Below, in pieces: positions 35,184-42,863 of a stretch of 64,000 bases of DNA. The position numbers and the translations under genes are program-made. Source of the DNA: Methylobacterium soli. GTDB taxonomy: Bacteria; Pseudomonadota; Alphaproteobacteria; Rhizobiales; Beijerinckiaceae. How positions within the stretch are numbered: position 1 is the stretch's first letter; each line of letters opens with the position of its first letter. The notes beneath the pieces are model-generated. The model was not told the origin of the DNA. It was given only the letters and a program-made list of their open reading frames with translations, and did no database searches. Location: the NCBI RefSeq assembly GCF_008806385.1, contig NZ_VZZK01000020.1, forward strand, positions 43,677-107,676. Reading direction: 5' to 3'.

Positions 35184-35864
35184 ATGGCCGCCACCGCGCG
35201 GGCCGTCGCGCTCGCGCCCGGCCTGATCCATCATCCGGGCTACCTCGATGCCGGGGCCCGGGCGAATCTCGCCCGCGAGGTGGCGGCGGCGCTCGCGCTG
35301 GCGCCGCCCGTGACGCCCCGGATGCCCCGCACGGGCCGGCCCTTCTCGGTGCGCATGACGAATTGCGGCGCCCTCGGCTGGGTCTCGGACGAGGCCGGCT
35401 ACCGCTACCAGCCGCACCATCCCGAGACCGGCGCGCCCTGGCCGGAGATCCCCCCGACGGCGCTCGCGGCCTGGGCGGCCCTGTCCGGCTATCCGGCCCC
35501 GCCGGAGGCCTGCCTCGTCAACCTCTACGCCCCGGGCGCCCGGATGGGGCTGCATCAGGACCGCGACGAGATCGACCGGGCCGCCCCCGTCCTGTCGCTC
35601 TCCCTCGGGAGCCCGGCCCTGTTCCGCTACGGCGGCCTGCGGCGGGGCGACCCGACCCGCTCGGTGCGGCTCCAACCGGGTGACGCGGTCGTGATCGGCG
35701 GCCCCGCGCGCCTGATCTTCCACGGAATCGACCGGATTCTGGCCCCCGAGGCCGATCTCCTCGGCCCGGCGGACGCCCTGCTGCCCGGCTTCCTGCCCTC
35801 CGGCGGACGTTGCAACCTGACGCTGCGGCGGGTGAACCCACCGCGCGGCGCCGCCCCACCTTGA
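35184..35864 (+). CDS. alkB: Alkylated DNA repair dioxygenase AlkB
   Basis: Fe(II)/2-oxoglutarate oxygenase removing methyl groups from N1-methyladenine and N3-methylcytosine. The 226 residues show the family features: NLYAPGARMGLHQDRDE with the HxD iron motif, LSLSLGSPALFRYGG, the second His in RLIFHGIDR, and the 2-oxoglutarate-binding Arg in CNLTLRRV. It starts 10 bases after gpmA, so may be co-transcribed with it; no Ada gene is near. Confidence 0.93.
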   Translation: MAATARAVALAPGLIHHPGYLDAGARANLAREVAAALALAPPVTPRMPRTGRPFSVRMTNCGALGWVSDEAGYRYQPHHPETGAPWPEIPPTALAAWAALSGYPAPPEACLVNLYAPGARMGLHQDRDEIDRAAPVLSLSLGSPALFRYGGLRRGDPTRSVRLQPGDAVVIGGPARLIFHGIDRILAPEADLLGPADALLPGFLPSGGRCNLTLRRVNPPRGAAPP

Positions 35865-35965
35865 CACCGGGCCGGCAGGCGCCGACCCATCGCATCGGAG
35901 GCGGCCCCCGCGGGGCGGCCGAACAAGCCCAGGCCGAACCGGGGCTCACGCGGAGAACCTGTCCG

Positions 35966-36931
35966 ATGCGGTTGCGTCACGCCCTGTTTCCCGCCGCGCG
36001 CCCGCTGGCGGCGCTCGGCTTCCTCGCGGCCCTGTCGGGCGCCGGGCTTGCGGGCGAGCCGGTCTACCCGTCGGGCTCGCGCTTCGGCTTCGAGCCTCCC
36101 TCCGACATGGCGCCCTCGCGGCGCTTCGCGGGCTTCGAGCGCAAGGAGGGCGGCGCCACCCTCTCGGTGGTCGAATTGCCGCCCTCGGCCTACGCGGATC
36201 TCGAGAAGAACTTCACGGACGAGAACCTGAAGAGCCAGGGCTTCGTCGTGGAGAAGCGCGAGCCGATCAAGGTCGGGGACGCGGACGCCCTGCTCTACAC
36301 GGGCGAGCAGCCGGCCGAGAGCACCGGCGGGCCGGCGATCCGCAAATGGCTCCTCCTGGTCGGCGACGCGAGCGTGACGGGCCTCGTCATCGCCCAGGCG
36401 CTGCCCGGGGCCGAGACCGAGGAGACCATGCGGGGCATGGTGACGGGTGTCACCATCCGGCCGGCCCTCAGCCTGGAGCAGCAGGTCGACGCGCTGCCGT
36501 TCCGCATCGGCGACCCGGCGGGCTTCCGGGCGGTGCGGGTGCTGGCCGGCAACTCGGTGCTGCTGACGCAGGGGCCGAAGGACCAGATGTCGAACCTGGA
36601 ACAGCCGATCCTGGTCCTGGCCCAGGCGGTGCAGCCGCCGCCCACCGCCGAGCAGCGCGACGGCTTCGCCCGCGCGGCGCTCTACGCCAACCAGACCATG
36701 AAGGACTTCGTGATCGAGCGCTCGCAGAGCTACCGCCAGAACGGCGTCGACTGGCACGAGATCGTGGCGCGCGCCACCGACCTGCCCTCGAACCAGCCGG
36801 TGGTGGTCTCCCAGACCATCCGCTTCGCCCCGGACGGCTACCTGCGGGCCGTCGGCGTGGTGCGGGAGGACCAGCGCGAGGGCACGCTGGCGAAGTTCCG
36901 CGAGGTCGTCGACAGCGTCCAGGTGAAGTAG
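35966..36931 (+). CDS. Hypothetical exported protein
   Basis: A 321-residue protein with a signal peptide (RPLAALGFLAALSGAGLAG) and no family I can name. The mature part looks like a repeated alpha/beta unit (VYPSGSRFGFEPPSD... ; ALPFRIGDPAGFRAVRVLAG ... ), suggesting two related domains of about 140 residues. Probably periplasmic. Start at 35966 set by the signal peptide. It converges on chrA with a 30-base gap containing a GC-rich hairpin. Confidence 0.65.
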   Translation: MRLRHALFPAARPLAALGFLAALSGAGLAGEPVYPSGSRFGFEPPSDMAPSRRFAGFERKEGGATLSVVELPPSAYADLEKNFTDENLKSQGFVVEKREPIKVGDADALLYTGEQPAESTGGPAIRKWLLLVGDASVTGLVIAQALPGAETEETMRGMVTGVTIRPALSLEQQVDALPFRIGDPAGFRAVRVLAGNSVLLTQGPKDQMSNLEQPILVLAQAVQPPPTAEQRDGFARAALYANQTMKDFVIERSQSYRQNGVDWHEIVARATDLPSNQPVVVSQTIRFAPDGYLRAVGVVREDQREGTLAKFREVVDSVQVK

Positions 36932-36941
36932 GCGGGACGAT

Positions 36942-36959
36942 CCCGGGGGCGCGCCCGGG
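36942..36959. terminator. GC-rich hairpin between convergent genes
   Basis: CCCGGGGGCGCGCCCGGG forms a short stem in the 30-base gap between the hypothetical gene and chrA; it could serve both strands. No T-run on either side. Confidence 0.4.
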
Positions 36960-36961
36960 GC

Positions 36962-38407
36962 TCAGATCAGCCCGGCGAGGCGCAGGAGCAGCCCCGCCGC
37001 CGCGCTGGCCGCCAGCGTCGCGATCATGCCGGCCCGGAACCGGAACACCGCCGCGAGGGCCGCGCAGGCGAGCCCGAGGGCGAAGGGGTCGAGGCTCGAC
37101 CAGACCGGCACGTCGATCCGGATCGGCCCGGCCGCCGCGGGCCGGAGCTCGGCGAAGATCGTGTGCAGGGCAAACCAGACCGCGAGGTTGAGGATGACGC
37201 CCACCACCGCCGCCGTGACGGCCGCGAGGGCCGCCGCCAGTGCCCGGTTGCCCCGCAACCGCTCGATGTAGGGGGCGCCGAGGAAGATCCAGAGGAAGCA
37301 GGGCGCGAACGTCACCCAGGTGGTGAGCAAGCCCCCGAGGGTCGCGGCGAGGAGGGGCGGCAGCGATCCCGGCGAGCGGTAGGCCGCCAGGAAGCCAACG
37401 AACTGCGTCACCATGATCAGCGGACCCGGCGTCGTCTCGGCGAGCCCGAGCCCGTCCAGCATCTCGCCGGGCTTCAGCCAGCCGTAATGGTCGACCGCCT
37501 GCTGGGCCACGTAGGCCAGCACCGCGTAGGCGCCCCCGAAGGTCACCATCGCCATCTGGGAGAAGAACAGCGCGATCTGGGCGAACACGTCGCCGGGCCC
37601 CAGCAGGGCGAGCACGAGGGCGACGGGAGCGAGCCAGACGCTGCCCCAGAGCCCGAGCACCCGCAGGACGTGCCCGTGCGCGGCCTGCTCCTGCGGCAGC
37701 GCGTCGTCGCCGAGGAGATAGGGCCCGCCATCCTCCGCGGCGGCGCCGTGGCCGCCGGCCTCGAATTGCGGCAGCCCGGCCCGGCCGCCGAGATAGCCGA
37801 TCGCTCCGGCGCCGAGCACGATCAGCGGGAAGGGCACGTCGAGGACGAAGATCGCCACGAAGGAGGCCGCTGCCAGGACGACCATGACCCGGCTCTTCAG
37901 CGCCTTGCGGCCGATGCGCAGCACGGCCTGCGCGACGATTGCCAGAACCGCCGCCTTCAGGCCGAAGAACAGGCCCGAGACCGCCGCGACCTGACCGAGG
38001 AGGACGTAGATCCAGCTCAAGGCCATGATGGCGAGGAGGCCCGGGGCCACGAACAGGCCCCCGGCCACGAGCCCGCCGCGGGTGCCGTGCATCAGCCAGC
38101 CGATATAGGTCGCGAGCTGCTGCGCCTCCGGCCCCGGCAGGAGGGTGCAGAAGTTGAGCGCGTGCAGGAAGCGGCTCTCGGAGACCCAGCGCCGCTCCTC
38201 GACCAGGATGCGGTGCATCACGGCGATCTGGCCCGCCGGGCCCCCGAACGAGAGCGCCGCGATGCGGGCCCAGACCGGCAGGGCTTCGCTCAGCGTCACG
38301 GGGGACGGGCGCAGGGCCGCCGCCCCGGGCTCGCGGGCGGGCGGGCCGAGGACGGCGTCGGTCATGCGGGGACTCGCGTTGCCGGGCGCGGGGGCCGGCG
38401 CTGGCAT
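36962..38407 (-). CDS. chrA: Chromate efflux transporter ChrA
   Basis: Inner-membrane chromate exporter of the CHR family, 481 residues with two homologous CHR halves and about 10-12 helices. Typical blocks: ALSFGGPAGQIAVMH with LLPGPEAQQLATYIGW in the first half, and MVTFGGAYAVLAYVAQQ with LAETTPGPLIMVTQFVGF in the second. The ATG at 38407 lies 5 bases after the glcD-type oxidase stop; an internal ATG at 38365 is also possible and neither has a good ribosome site, so translational coupling to the oxidase is plausible. Confidence 0.92.
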   Translation of the reverse strand: MPAPAPAPGNASPRMTDAVLGPPAREPGAAALRPSPVTLSEALPVWARIAALSFGGPAGQIAVMHRILVEERRWVSESRFLHALNFCTLLPGPEAQQLATYIGWLMHGTRGGLVAGGLFVAPGLLAIMALSWIYVLLGQVAAVSGLFFGLKAAVLAIVAQAVLRIGRKALKSRVMVVLAAASFVAIFVLDVPFPLIVLGAGAIGYLGGRAGLPQFEAGGHGAAAEDGGPYLLGDDALPQEQAAHGHVLRVLGLWGSVWLAPVALVLALLGPGDVFAQIALFFSQMAMVTFGGAYAVLAYVAQQAVDHYGWLKPGEMLDGLGLAETTPGPLIMVTQFVGFLAAYRSPGSLPPLLAATLGGLLTTWVTFAPCFLWIFLGAPYIERLRGNRALAAALAAVTAAVVGVILNLAVWFALHTIFAELRPAAAGPIRIDVPVWSSLDPFALGLACAALAAVFRFRAGMIATLAASAAAGLLLRLAGLI

Positions 38408-38412
38408 TGGGC

Positions 38413-39846
38413 TCAGGCGGCGACCCGGCCCTCGAGGGGGAACACCTTGGCGGGGTTCATCAGCCAAGCGGGGTCGAACACGTTCCGCACCCGCATCTGC
38501 TGCTCGAGATCGGCCTGATTGTACTGGAAGCGCATCAGCTCGCGCTTCTCGATGCCGACGCCGTGCTCGCCCGTGAGGCAGCCGCCGACCTCGACGCAGA
38601 GCTTCAGGATCTCGTCGCCCGCAGCCTCCGCCTTCTCCATCTCGCCCGGCGTGTTGATGTCGAACAGGATCAGGGGATGCAGGTTGCCGTCGCCCGCGTG
38701 GAAGACGTTGGCGACGCGCAGGCCGTGGCCGGCGCAGATCGCCCCGATGCGCTCCAGCACGTGGGCGAGCTGGCCGGTCGGGATGGTGCCGTCCATGCAG
38801 ATATAGTCCGAGATCCGGCCCGTCGCCCCGAAGGCCGACTTGCGGCCCTTCCAGATCGCGGCGCTCTCGGCCTCCGAGCGGGAGACCTTGAGGCTCGTCG
38901 GCCGGAACCCCTCCGCGATCGCCGAGATGCGGCCGAGCATGTCGTCGATCTCGGCATCCGAGCCCTCGACCTCGATGATCAGCATCGCCTCGGCGTCGCG
39001 CGGATAGCCGGCCCGGGCGAAATCCTCGGTGATCAGGATCGCCTCGCGGTCCATGTACTCGATCGCCACCGGGATGATGCCGGCCGCGATGATGGCGGCG
39101 GTGCAGGCGCCCGCATCCTCCACCGAGGAGAAGCCCACCAGCGCCGGCCGCGCCCCTTCGGCCGCGCGCAGGATGCGCACGGTCGCCTCCGTGACGATGC
39201 CGAGCTGCCCCTCCGAGCCGCAGACGAGGCCGAGCAGGTCGTAGCCGCCGCTGTCGAGATGGCCGCCTCCGATCTCCACCACGGTGCCGTCGTTCATCAC
39301 CAGCGTGACGCCCATCAGGTTGTTGGTCGTCACGCCGTATTTCAGGCAATGCGCCCCGCCCGAGTTCATCGCGATGTTGCCCGCGATGGTGCAGGCGAGC
39401 TGGCTCGACGGGTCGGGGGCGTAGAAGAAGCCCTCGTGGCTGACCGCCCCCGAGATGGCGAGGTTGGTGATGCCGGACTGCACCCGCGCGGTCCGGTTGG
39501 CGAAATCGAGGTCGAGGACGCGGGTCATCTTGCCGACCCCGAGGATGATGGCATCCTCCTGCGCGATGGCGCCCCCGGCGAGCGAGGTGCCGGCGCCCCG
39601 CGGCACCACCCGGACGCCGTTCCGGTGGCAATAGGCCATCACGGCCGAGACCTCCTCGGTGGTGGAGGGCAGCACCACCGCGAGGGGCATGCGCCGGTAG
39701 GCGGTGAGCCCGTCGGTCTCGAAGGCGCGGCGCTCGTCCTCGCTGGTGATCAGCGCCTCGGCGGCAACGAGGGGACGCAGGCCCGCGATGATCTGCTCGC
39801 GCCGGGCGACGATCTCGGGATCGGGAACCGGGAAGGCGATCGACAT
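38413..39846 (-). CDS. glcD: FAD-linked oxidase, glycolate/D-lactate oxidase subunit GlcD type
   Basis: FAD-binding subunit oxidising glycolate or D-lactate, 477 residues. FAD loop VVPRGAGTSLAGGAIAQ near residue 85, NIAMNSGGAHCLKYG near residue 150, CGSEGQLGIVTEATVRIL, GHDGNLHP-type segment HAGDGNLHPLILFD and the intact GEHGVGIEKRELM motif. No glcE or glcF follows; chrA comes next. A single-subunit D-lactate dehydrogenase role is also possible. ATG 39846 has GGGAGAA upstream. Confidence 0.9.
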   Translation of the reverse strand: MSIAFPVPDPEIVARREQIIAGLRPLVAAEALITSEDERRAFETDGLTAYRRMPLAVVLPSTTEEVSAVMAYCHRNGVRVVPRGAGTSLAGGAIAQEDAIILGVGKMTRVLDLDFANRTARVQSGITNLAISGAVSHEGFFYAPDPSSQLACTIAGNIAMNSGGAHCLKYGVTTNNLMGVTLVMNDGTVVEIGGGHLDSGGYDLLGLVCGSEGQLGIVTEATVRILRAAEGARPALVGFSSVEDAGACTAAIIAAGIIPVAIEYMDREAILITEDFARAGYPRDAEAMLIIEVEGSDAEIDDMLGRISAIAEGFRPTSLKVSRSEAESAAIWKGRKSAFGATGRISDYICMDGTIPTGQLAHVLERIGAICAGHGLRVANVFHAGDGNLHPLILFDINTPGEMEKAEAAGDEILKLCVEVGGCLTGEHGVGIEKRELMRFQYNQADLEQQMRVRNVFDPAWLMNPAKVFPLEGRVAA

Positions 39847-40198
39847 GGCGTTCTCCCAAGAAGCGGCACAGCGAAGAAGCGGCGGCAATCCGGCGGCGGC
39901 TTTGGGGCCGTAGCCCCGGTCGTCGACCCCGAACAGGTTCGTGGGCGCGACGGCGCCGCCTTCACCGTCCGCTCAGCTTCACACGCGCAGGATGCGACGC
40001 GAAGCCGGGTTCGTCCGGTCCCGCCTGTTCTAGCCGAAAGCCGCGTCCCGCGCATCCGGAACAGAATCGTGGCCTTCCGGCTTCCTTTCGTCGCGGGACC
40101 CCTCAATGCGGAGCTAGCGTTCCTAGACTCGATCTGTTCTAAACGTCGAGCTCGGCTATAAGCCACGGCGGTTCACATCGCCCAATGGAGGAAAGTTT
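39847..40198. other. Divergent intergenic region glcD / cytochrome c
   Basis: 352 bases without a gene. It holds a 12-base palindrome CGAACAGGTTCG (39930-39941) and two TGTTCTA boxes (40026 and 40135). These may belong to the two divergent promoters, but no promoter is certain. The cytochrome ribosome site TGGAGGAAAG is at its right end. Confidence 0.4.
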
Positions 40199-40555
40199 AT
40201 GCGTCATCTCATCCTCGGCGCCGCAATCGCGCTGCTGCTGCCCGTCGCGGCCCAGGCGCAGGACGCGGCCGCCGGCGAGAAGGCCTTCGCGCCCTGCAAG
40301 GCCTGCCACGCCTTCGGCAAGAACGGCGTCGGCCCGGACCTGAAGGGCGTCGTCGGCCGCAAGGCCGGCACGCACGAGGGCTACAACTACTCCGCAGCGC
40401 TGAAGAACTCGGGCCTGACCTGGGACGAGGCGACCCTGAAGGAGTGGATCAAGGATCCGAAGGCGAAGGTTCCGGGCAACAAGATGGTCTATCCGGGCCT
40501 GAAGGACGACAAGAAGCTCGACGACCTGATCGCCTATCTCAAGACGCAGTCGTAA
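40199..40555 (+). CDS. Soluble class I cytochrome c
   Basis: Small periplasmic electron carrier, 118-residue precursor. Signal peptide (LILGAAIALLLPVAAQAQ), then the haem motif CKACH (Cys33, Cys36, His37) and a Met ligand in the VPGNKMVYPGL segment near residue 98. The fold matches the cytochrome c2/c-550 group that shuttles between bc1 complex and oxidase. Very strong ribosome site (TGGAGGAAAG), and a terminator hairpin lies 44 bases after the stop, so it is a single-gene unit likely to be highly expressed. Confidence 0.93.
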   Translation: MRHLILGAAIALLLPVAAQAQDAAAGEKAFAPCKACHAFGKNGVGPDLKGVVGRKAGTHEGYNYSAALKNSGLTWDEATLKEWIKDPKAKVPGNKMVYPGLKDDKKLDDLIAYLKTQS

Positions 40556-40598
40556 CGGCTTCGCACCGGGCCATCGCAGGATCGCCCGGCACGGACAG

Positions 40599-40633
40599 AC
40601 GGGCCGTCTTCCCGAGCGGGAGGCGGCCCGTTC
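40599..40633 (+). terminator. Terminator after the cytochrome c gene
   Basis: Stem ACGGGCCG...CGGCCCGT with an inner TCCCG/CGGGA pairing, followed by TTCGCATTTC rather than a clean T-run. Right position for the cytochrome transcript; it also lies before the convergent ohrR stop. Confidence 0.6.
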
Positions 40634-40695
40634 GCATTTCGGGGCTTCGGTGAGAACTCCGCCCACTCACGGGCGGGCGGAGGATCGCGGGCGGC

Positions 40696-41250
40696 TCAGG
40701 CCTGATCGGCCGCGCGTTCGCGCCCGTTCGCGGCACCGTCGTGCAGCCCGGAGCGCAGATTGACCAGGTGGTCGAGGAGCTCGCGGCGGTTGCCGAGGTC
40801 GAGGCCGGTCATGCCGCCGGCCTGGTCGGGGATGCAGGCCATCCGCCCCTGCAGGTCACGGCCCTTCGGGGTCAGGAAGATGCTCACCTGCCGCTCGTCG
40901 GCCCGGTCGCGGGCGCGGCGGACATGGCCCGAGCCTTCGAGCCGCTTCAGCAGCGGCGTCAGCGTGCCCGAATCCAGGAACAGGCGCGTGCCGATCTCCT
41001 TCACGCTCAGCCCCTCCTCCTCCCACAGGACGAGGAGGACGAGATATTGCGGATAGGTGAGGTCGTGCTCGGCGAGCAGCGTGCGGTAGGCGCGGCCGAA
41101 GGCGTGGGCCGCCGCGTAGACGGCAAAGCAGAGCTGGTTGTCGAGCCGCTGCGGATCGAGGGGGTCGACAGGACGCGCCGGGATCGCTCCCGAGCGCGGC
41201 GGCTCCGACCTCATCGGCCTCTGCCCGTTCGGCTCACGACGGGTCGACAT
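40696..41250 (-). CDS. ohrR: Organic hydroperoxide sensor repressor OhrR (MarR family)
   Basis: MarR-type dimeric repressor that releases DNA when a Cys is oxidised by organic peroxides. 184 residues with the reactive Cys41 in DNQLCFAVYAAAH, and the winged-helix segment VKEIGTRLFLDSGTLTPLLKRLE followed by ADERQVSIFLTPKG. A tail of about 40 residues after the usual core is unusual in length. Divergent from ohr, with two inverted repeats between them: classical autoregulated ohrR-ohr arrangement. Confidence 0.93.
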   Translation of the reverse strand: MSTRREPNGQRPMRSEPPRSGAIPARPVDPLDPQRLDNQLCFAVYAAAHAFGRAYRTLLAEHDLTYPQYLVLLVLWEEEGLSVKEIGTRLFLDSGTLTPLLKRLEGSGHVRRARDRADERQVSIFLTPKGRDLQGRMACIPDQAGGMTGLDLGNRRELLDHLVNLRSGLHDGAANGRERAADQA

Positions 41251-41365
41251 TCACACCACCCCGCTCGGGCACGCACGTCTGCGCGCCGCAGTTCCTGAAT
41301 TGGAGCAATATCCTAGCCACACTCCCGGCCTCGCACAATCACGGCAGGACAGACTCGCGCCAGAT

Positions 41366-41381
41366 CGATTGCGTCCAATCG
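41366..41381. promoter_or_regulatory. OhrR operator candidate 1
   Basis: CGATTG CGTC CAATCG, perfect 6-base arms around 4 bases. Centre is 39 bases from that of candidate 2, close to an integral number of helical turns. Confidence 0.65.
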
Positions 41382-41396
41382 AATTCGGTGCGACAA

Positions 41397-41428
41397 CACG
41401 ATATCGATTGCGCACAATCGATATCGTG
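41397..41428. promoter_or_regulatory. OhrR operator candidate 2 (extended inverted repeat)
   Basis: Perfect 14-base arms CACGATATCGATTG and CAATCGATATCGTG with centre CGCA. It contains the same GATTG-N4-CAATC core as candidate 1. OhrR operators are A/T-rich inverted repeats of this general kind, and the location between the divergent genes fits. Confidence 0.75.
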
Positions 41429-41559
41429 CCTATTCTCACCACATCGCCAGGATGACGCGAAATCGGCCCGCGCACACCGACACATGTCAATCGCGCGCCG
41501 AATACGCAACCACCGATTGCGCGCCTCCAACAGGCAATACCCAGATCCGGGAGATGATT

Positions 41560-41982
41560 ATGCAGGCTCTCTACACCGCCCACGCCCATGCCACCGGCGG
41601 CCGCGAAGGCTCGGCCGCGACCGATGACGGCAAGCTCGGCCTCACCCTGTCGACCCCGAAGGAGCTCGGCGGCGCCGGCGGCCACGGCACCAACCCCGAG
41701 CAGCTCTTCGCGGCCGGCTACGCCGCCTGCTTCCTCGGCGCGATCAAGTTCGTGGCCGCGCAGGACAAGCTGACGATCTCGGACGACGCCAAGGTCGAGT
41801 CGACGGTCGGCATCGGCAAGCGCCCGGACGGCACCGGCTTCGGCCTCACCGTCACCCTCAAGGCGACGCTGCCGGGCCTCGATTCCGCGACCGCGCAGGA
41901 CCTCGTCAAGCGCGCCGACGTGGTCTGCCCCTACTCGCACGCCACCCGGGGCAACATCCGGGTCGACATCTCGGCGGCCTGA
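41560..41982 (+). CDS. ohr: Organic hydroperoxide resistance protein Ohr
   Basis: Cytoplasmic thiol peroxidase reducing organic hydroperoxides with lipoyl or similar thiols. 140 residues, with the peroxidatic Cys57 (YAACFLGA) and resolving Cys123 (VVCPYSHATRGN), and LSTPKELGGAGG.GTNPEQLFAAGYAAC spanning the family signature. ATG 41560 is 6 bases after GGGAG; the ATG at 41554 is too close to that site. Its 3' end overlaps the convergent methyltransferase by 52 bases. Confidence 0.95.
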   Translation: MQALYTAHAHATGGREGSAATDDGKLGLTLSTPKELGGAGGHGTNPEQLFAAGYAACFLGAIKFVAAQDKLTISDDAKVESTVGIGKRPDGTGFGLTVTLKATLPGLDSATAQDLVKRADVVCPYSHATRGNIRVDISAA

Positions 41983-42749
41983 TCGGCCGAGCGCTGGACG
42001 AGGCAGGTGGCGACCGCGTAGGTGACGCGGGCGCCGCCGGCCTCGAAATGCCGGAGAACCCGGCGCAGGGTTCCGGCCGGGAGCGGCGCGCGGCCCGCTG
42101 ACGTGCCGGCGCCGATCGCCCGCAGGGAGGCCAGGAAGGCGTGCCCGTCGGGATGGGCCTCCGCCACCGGCGCCACCGAGACCGAGACCGTGCAGCCCGG
42201 GAGCCGGAGATCGGCCAGACGCGCCGCCGGCGGGTAGCGCGGGGTGGCGGGCGCGACGCCCTCTGCCCGGTGCGCCCGCGCCCATTCGGCGAAGGTCCCG
42301 TCCGCGAGCGTCGCCACCGCGAGCCATCCGCCCGGCGCCAGCAGCCGGCTCAGGCCCGCGAGCGCGCCGGGCAGATCCTCGAACCATTGCGCCGCGAGGC
42401 TCGAGGCGATCAGGTCGAAGCCCGGTTCGCCCGACAGGCAGGGCCGCTCGCCGTCCATCGCGAGGAAGCGCAGGCGCTCCGCCGCCCCCATCCGGGCGCG
42501 GCAGCGGGCGAGCATGCCGGGCGCGATGTCGGTGACGAGCATCGGGCCCGCCGCGATCCGCGCCCGCAGGGCGGCGGTCAGGAAGCCCGTGCCGCAGCCG
42601 ATCTCGAGGATGCGGGGCCGCGCCGGCAGCGCCAGCCCGGCGATCCGCACCGCCAGCGCCTCCGCGACCGGCCGCTGGATCCCGGCCGCCCGGTCATAGG
42701 TCTCGGCGCCCTCGAAGGCGCGCGCGACCGCCTGCTTCCATGACGACAT
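41931..42749 (-). CDS. BioC-like SAM-dependent methyltransferase
   Basis: 272-residue class I methyltransferase. SAM loop LEIGCGTGFLTAAL at about residue 50, TDIAPGMLARCRARM, and LIASSLAAQWFEDLPGAL, the pattern of malonyl-ACP O-methyltransferase BioC, which starts biotin's pimelate chain. The N-terminal AFEGAETYDRAAGIQRPVAE also matches BioC. No other bio genes are near, so the role is inferred. ATG 42749 used; a GTG at 42761 is possible. The gene runs 52 bases into ohr on the opposite strand. Confidence 0.75.
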   Translation of the reverse strand: MSSWKQAVARAFEGAETYDRAAGIQRPVAEALAVRIAGLALPARPRILEIGCGTGFLTAALRARIAAGPMLVTDIAPGMLARCRARMGAAERLRFLAMDGERPCLSGEPGFDLIASSLAAQWFEDLPGALAGLSRLLAPGGWLAVATLADGTFAEWARAHRAEGVAPATPRYPPAARLADLRLPGCTVSVSVAPVAEAHPDGHAFLASLRAIGAGTSAGRAPLPAGTLRRVLRHFEAGGARVTYAVATCLVQRSADQAAEMSTRMLPRVACE

Positions 42750-42863
42750 CGTTTGCGGCACGGCTCGGCTCGCGGAACAGCTTGGCTGCGTGAGGTCGCG
42801 GCTTAGCCCGGGGCACGCCCGGCCTCAAGGCGCCGGGACCCGAGGCCCCGCGGCGGGCGCGTC

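Larger units (their letters stand above)
41251..41559. promoter_or_regulatory. ohrR-ohr divergent promoter region
   Basis: 309 bases without a gene, containing repeated GATTG/CAATC boxes (41333, 41366-41381, 41397-41428, 41513). It is clearly more A/T-rich than the coding DNA around it. Both promoters should lie here. Confidence 0.7.
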
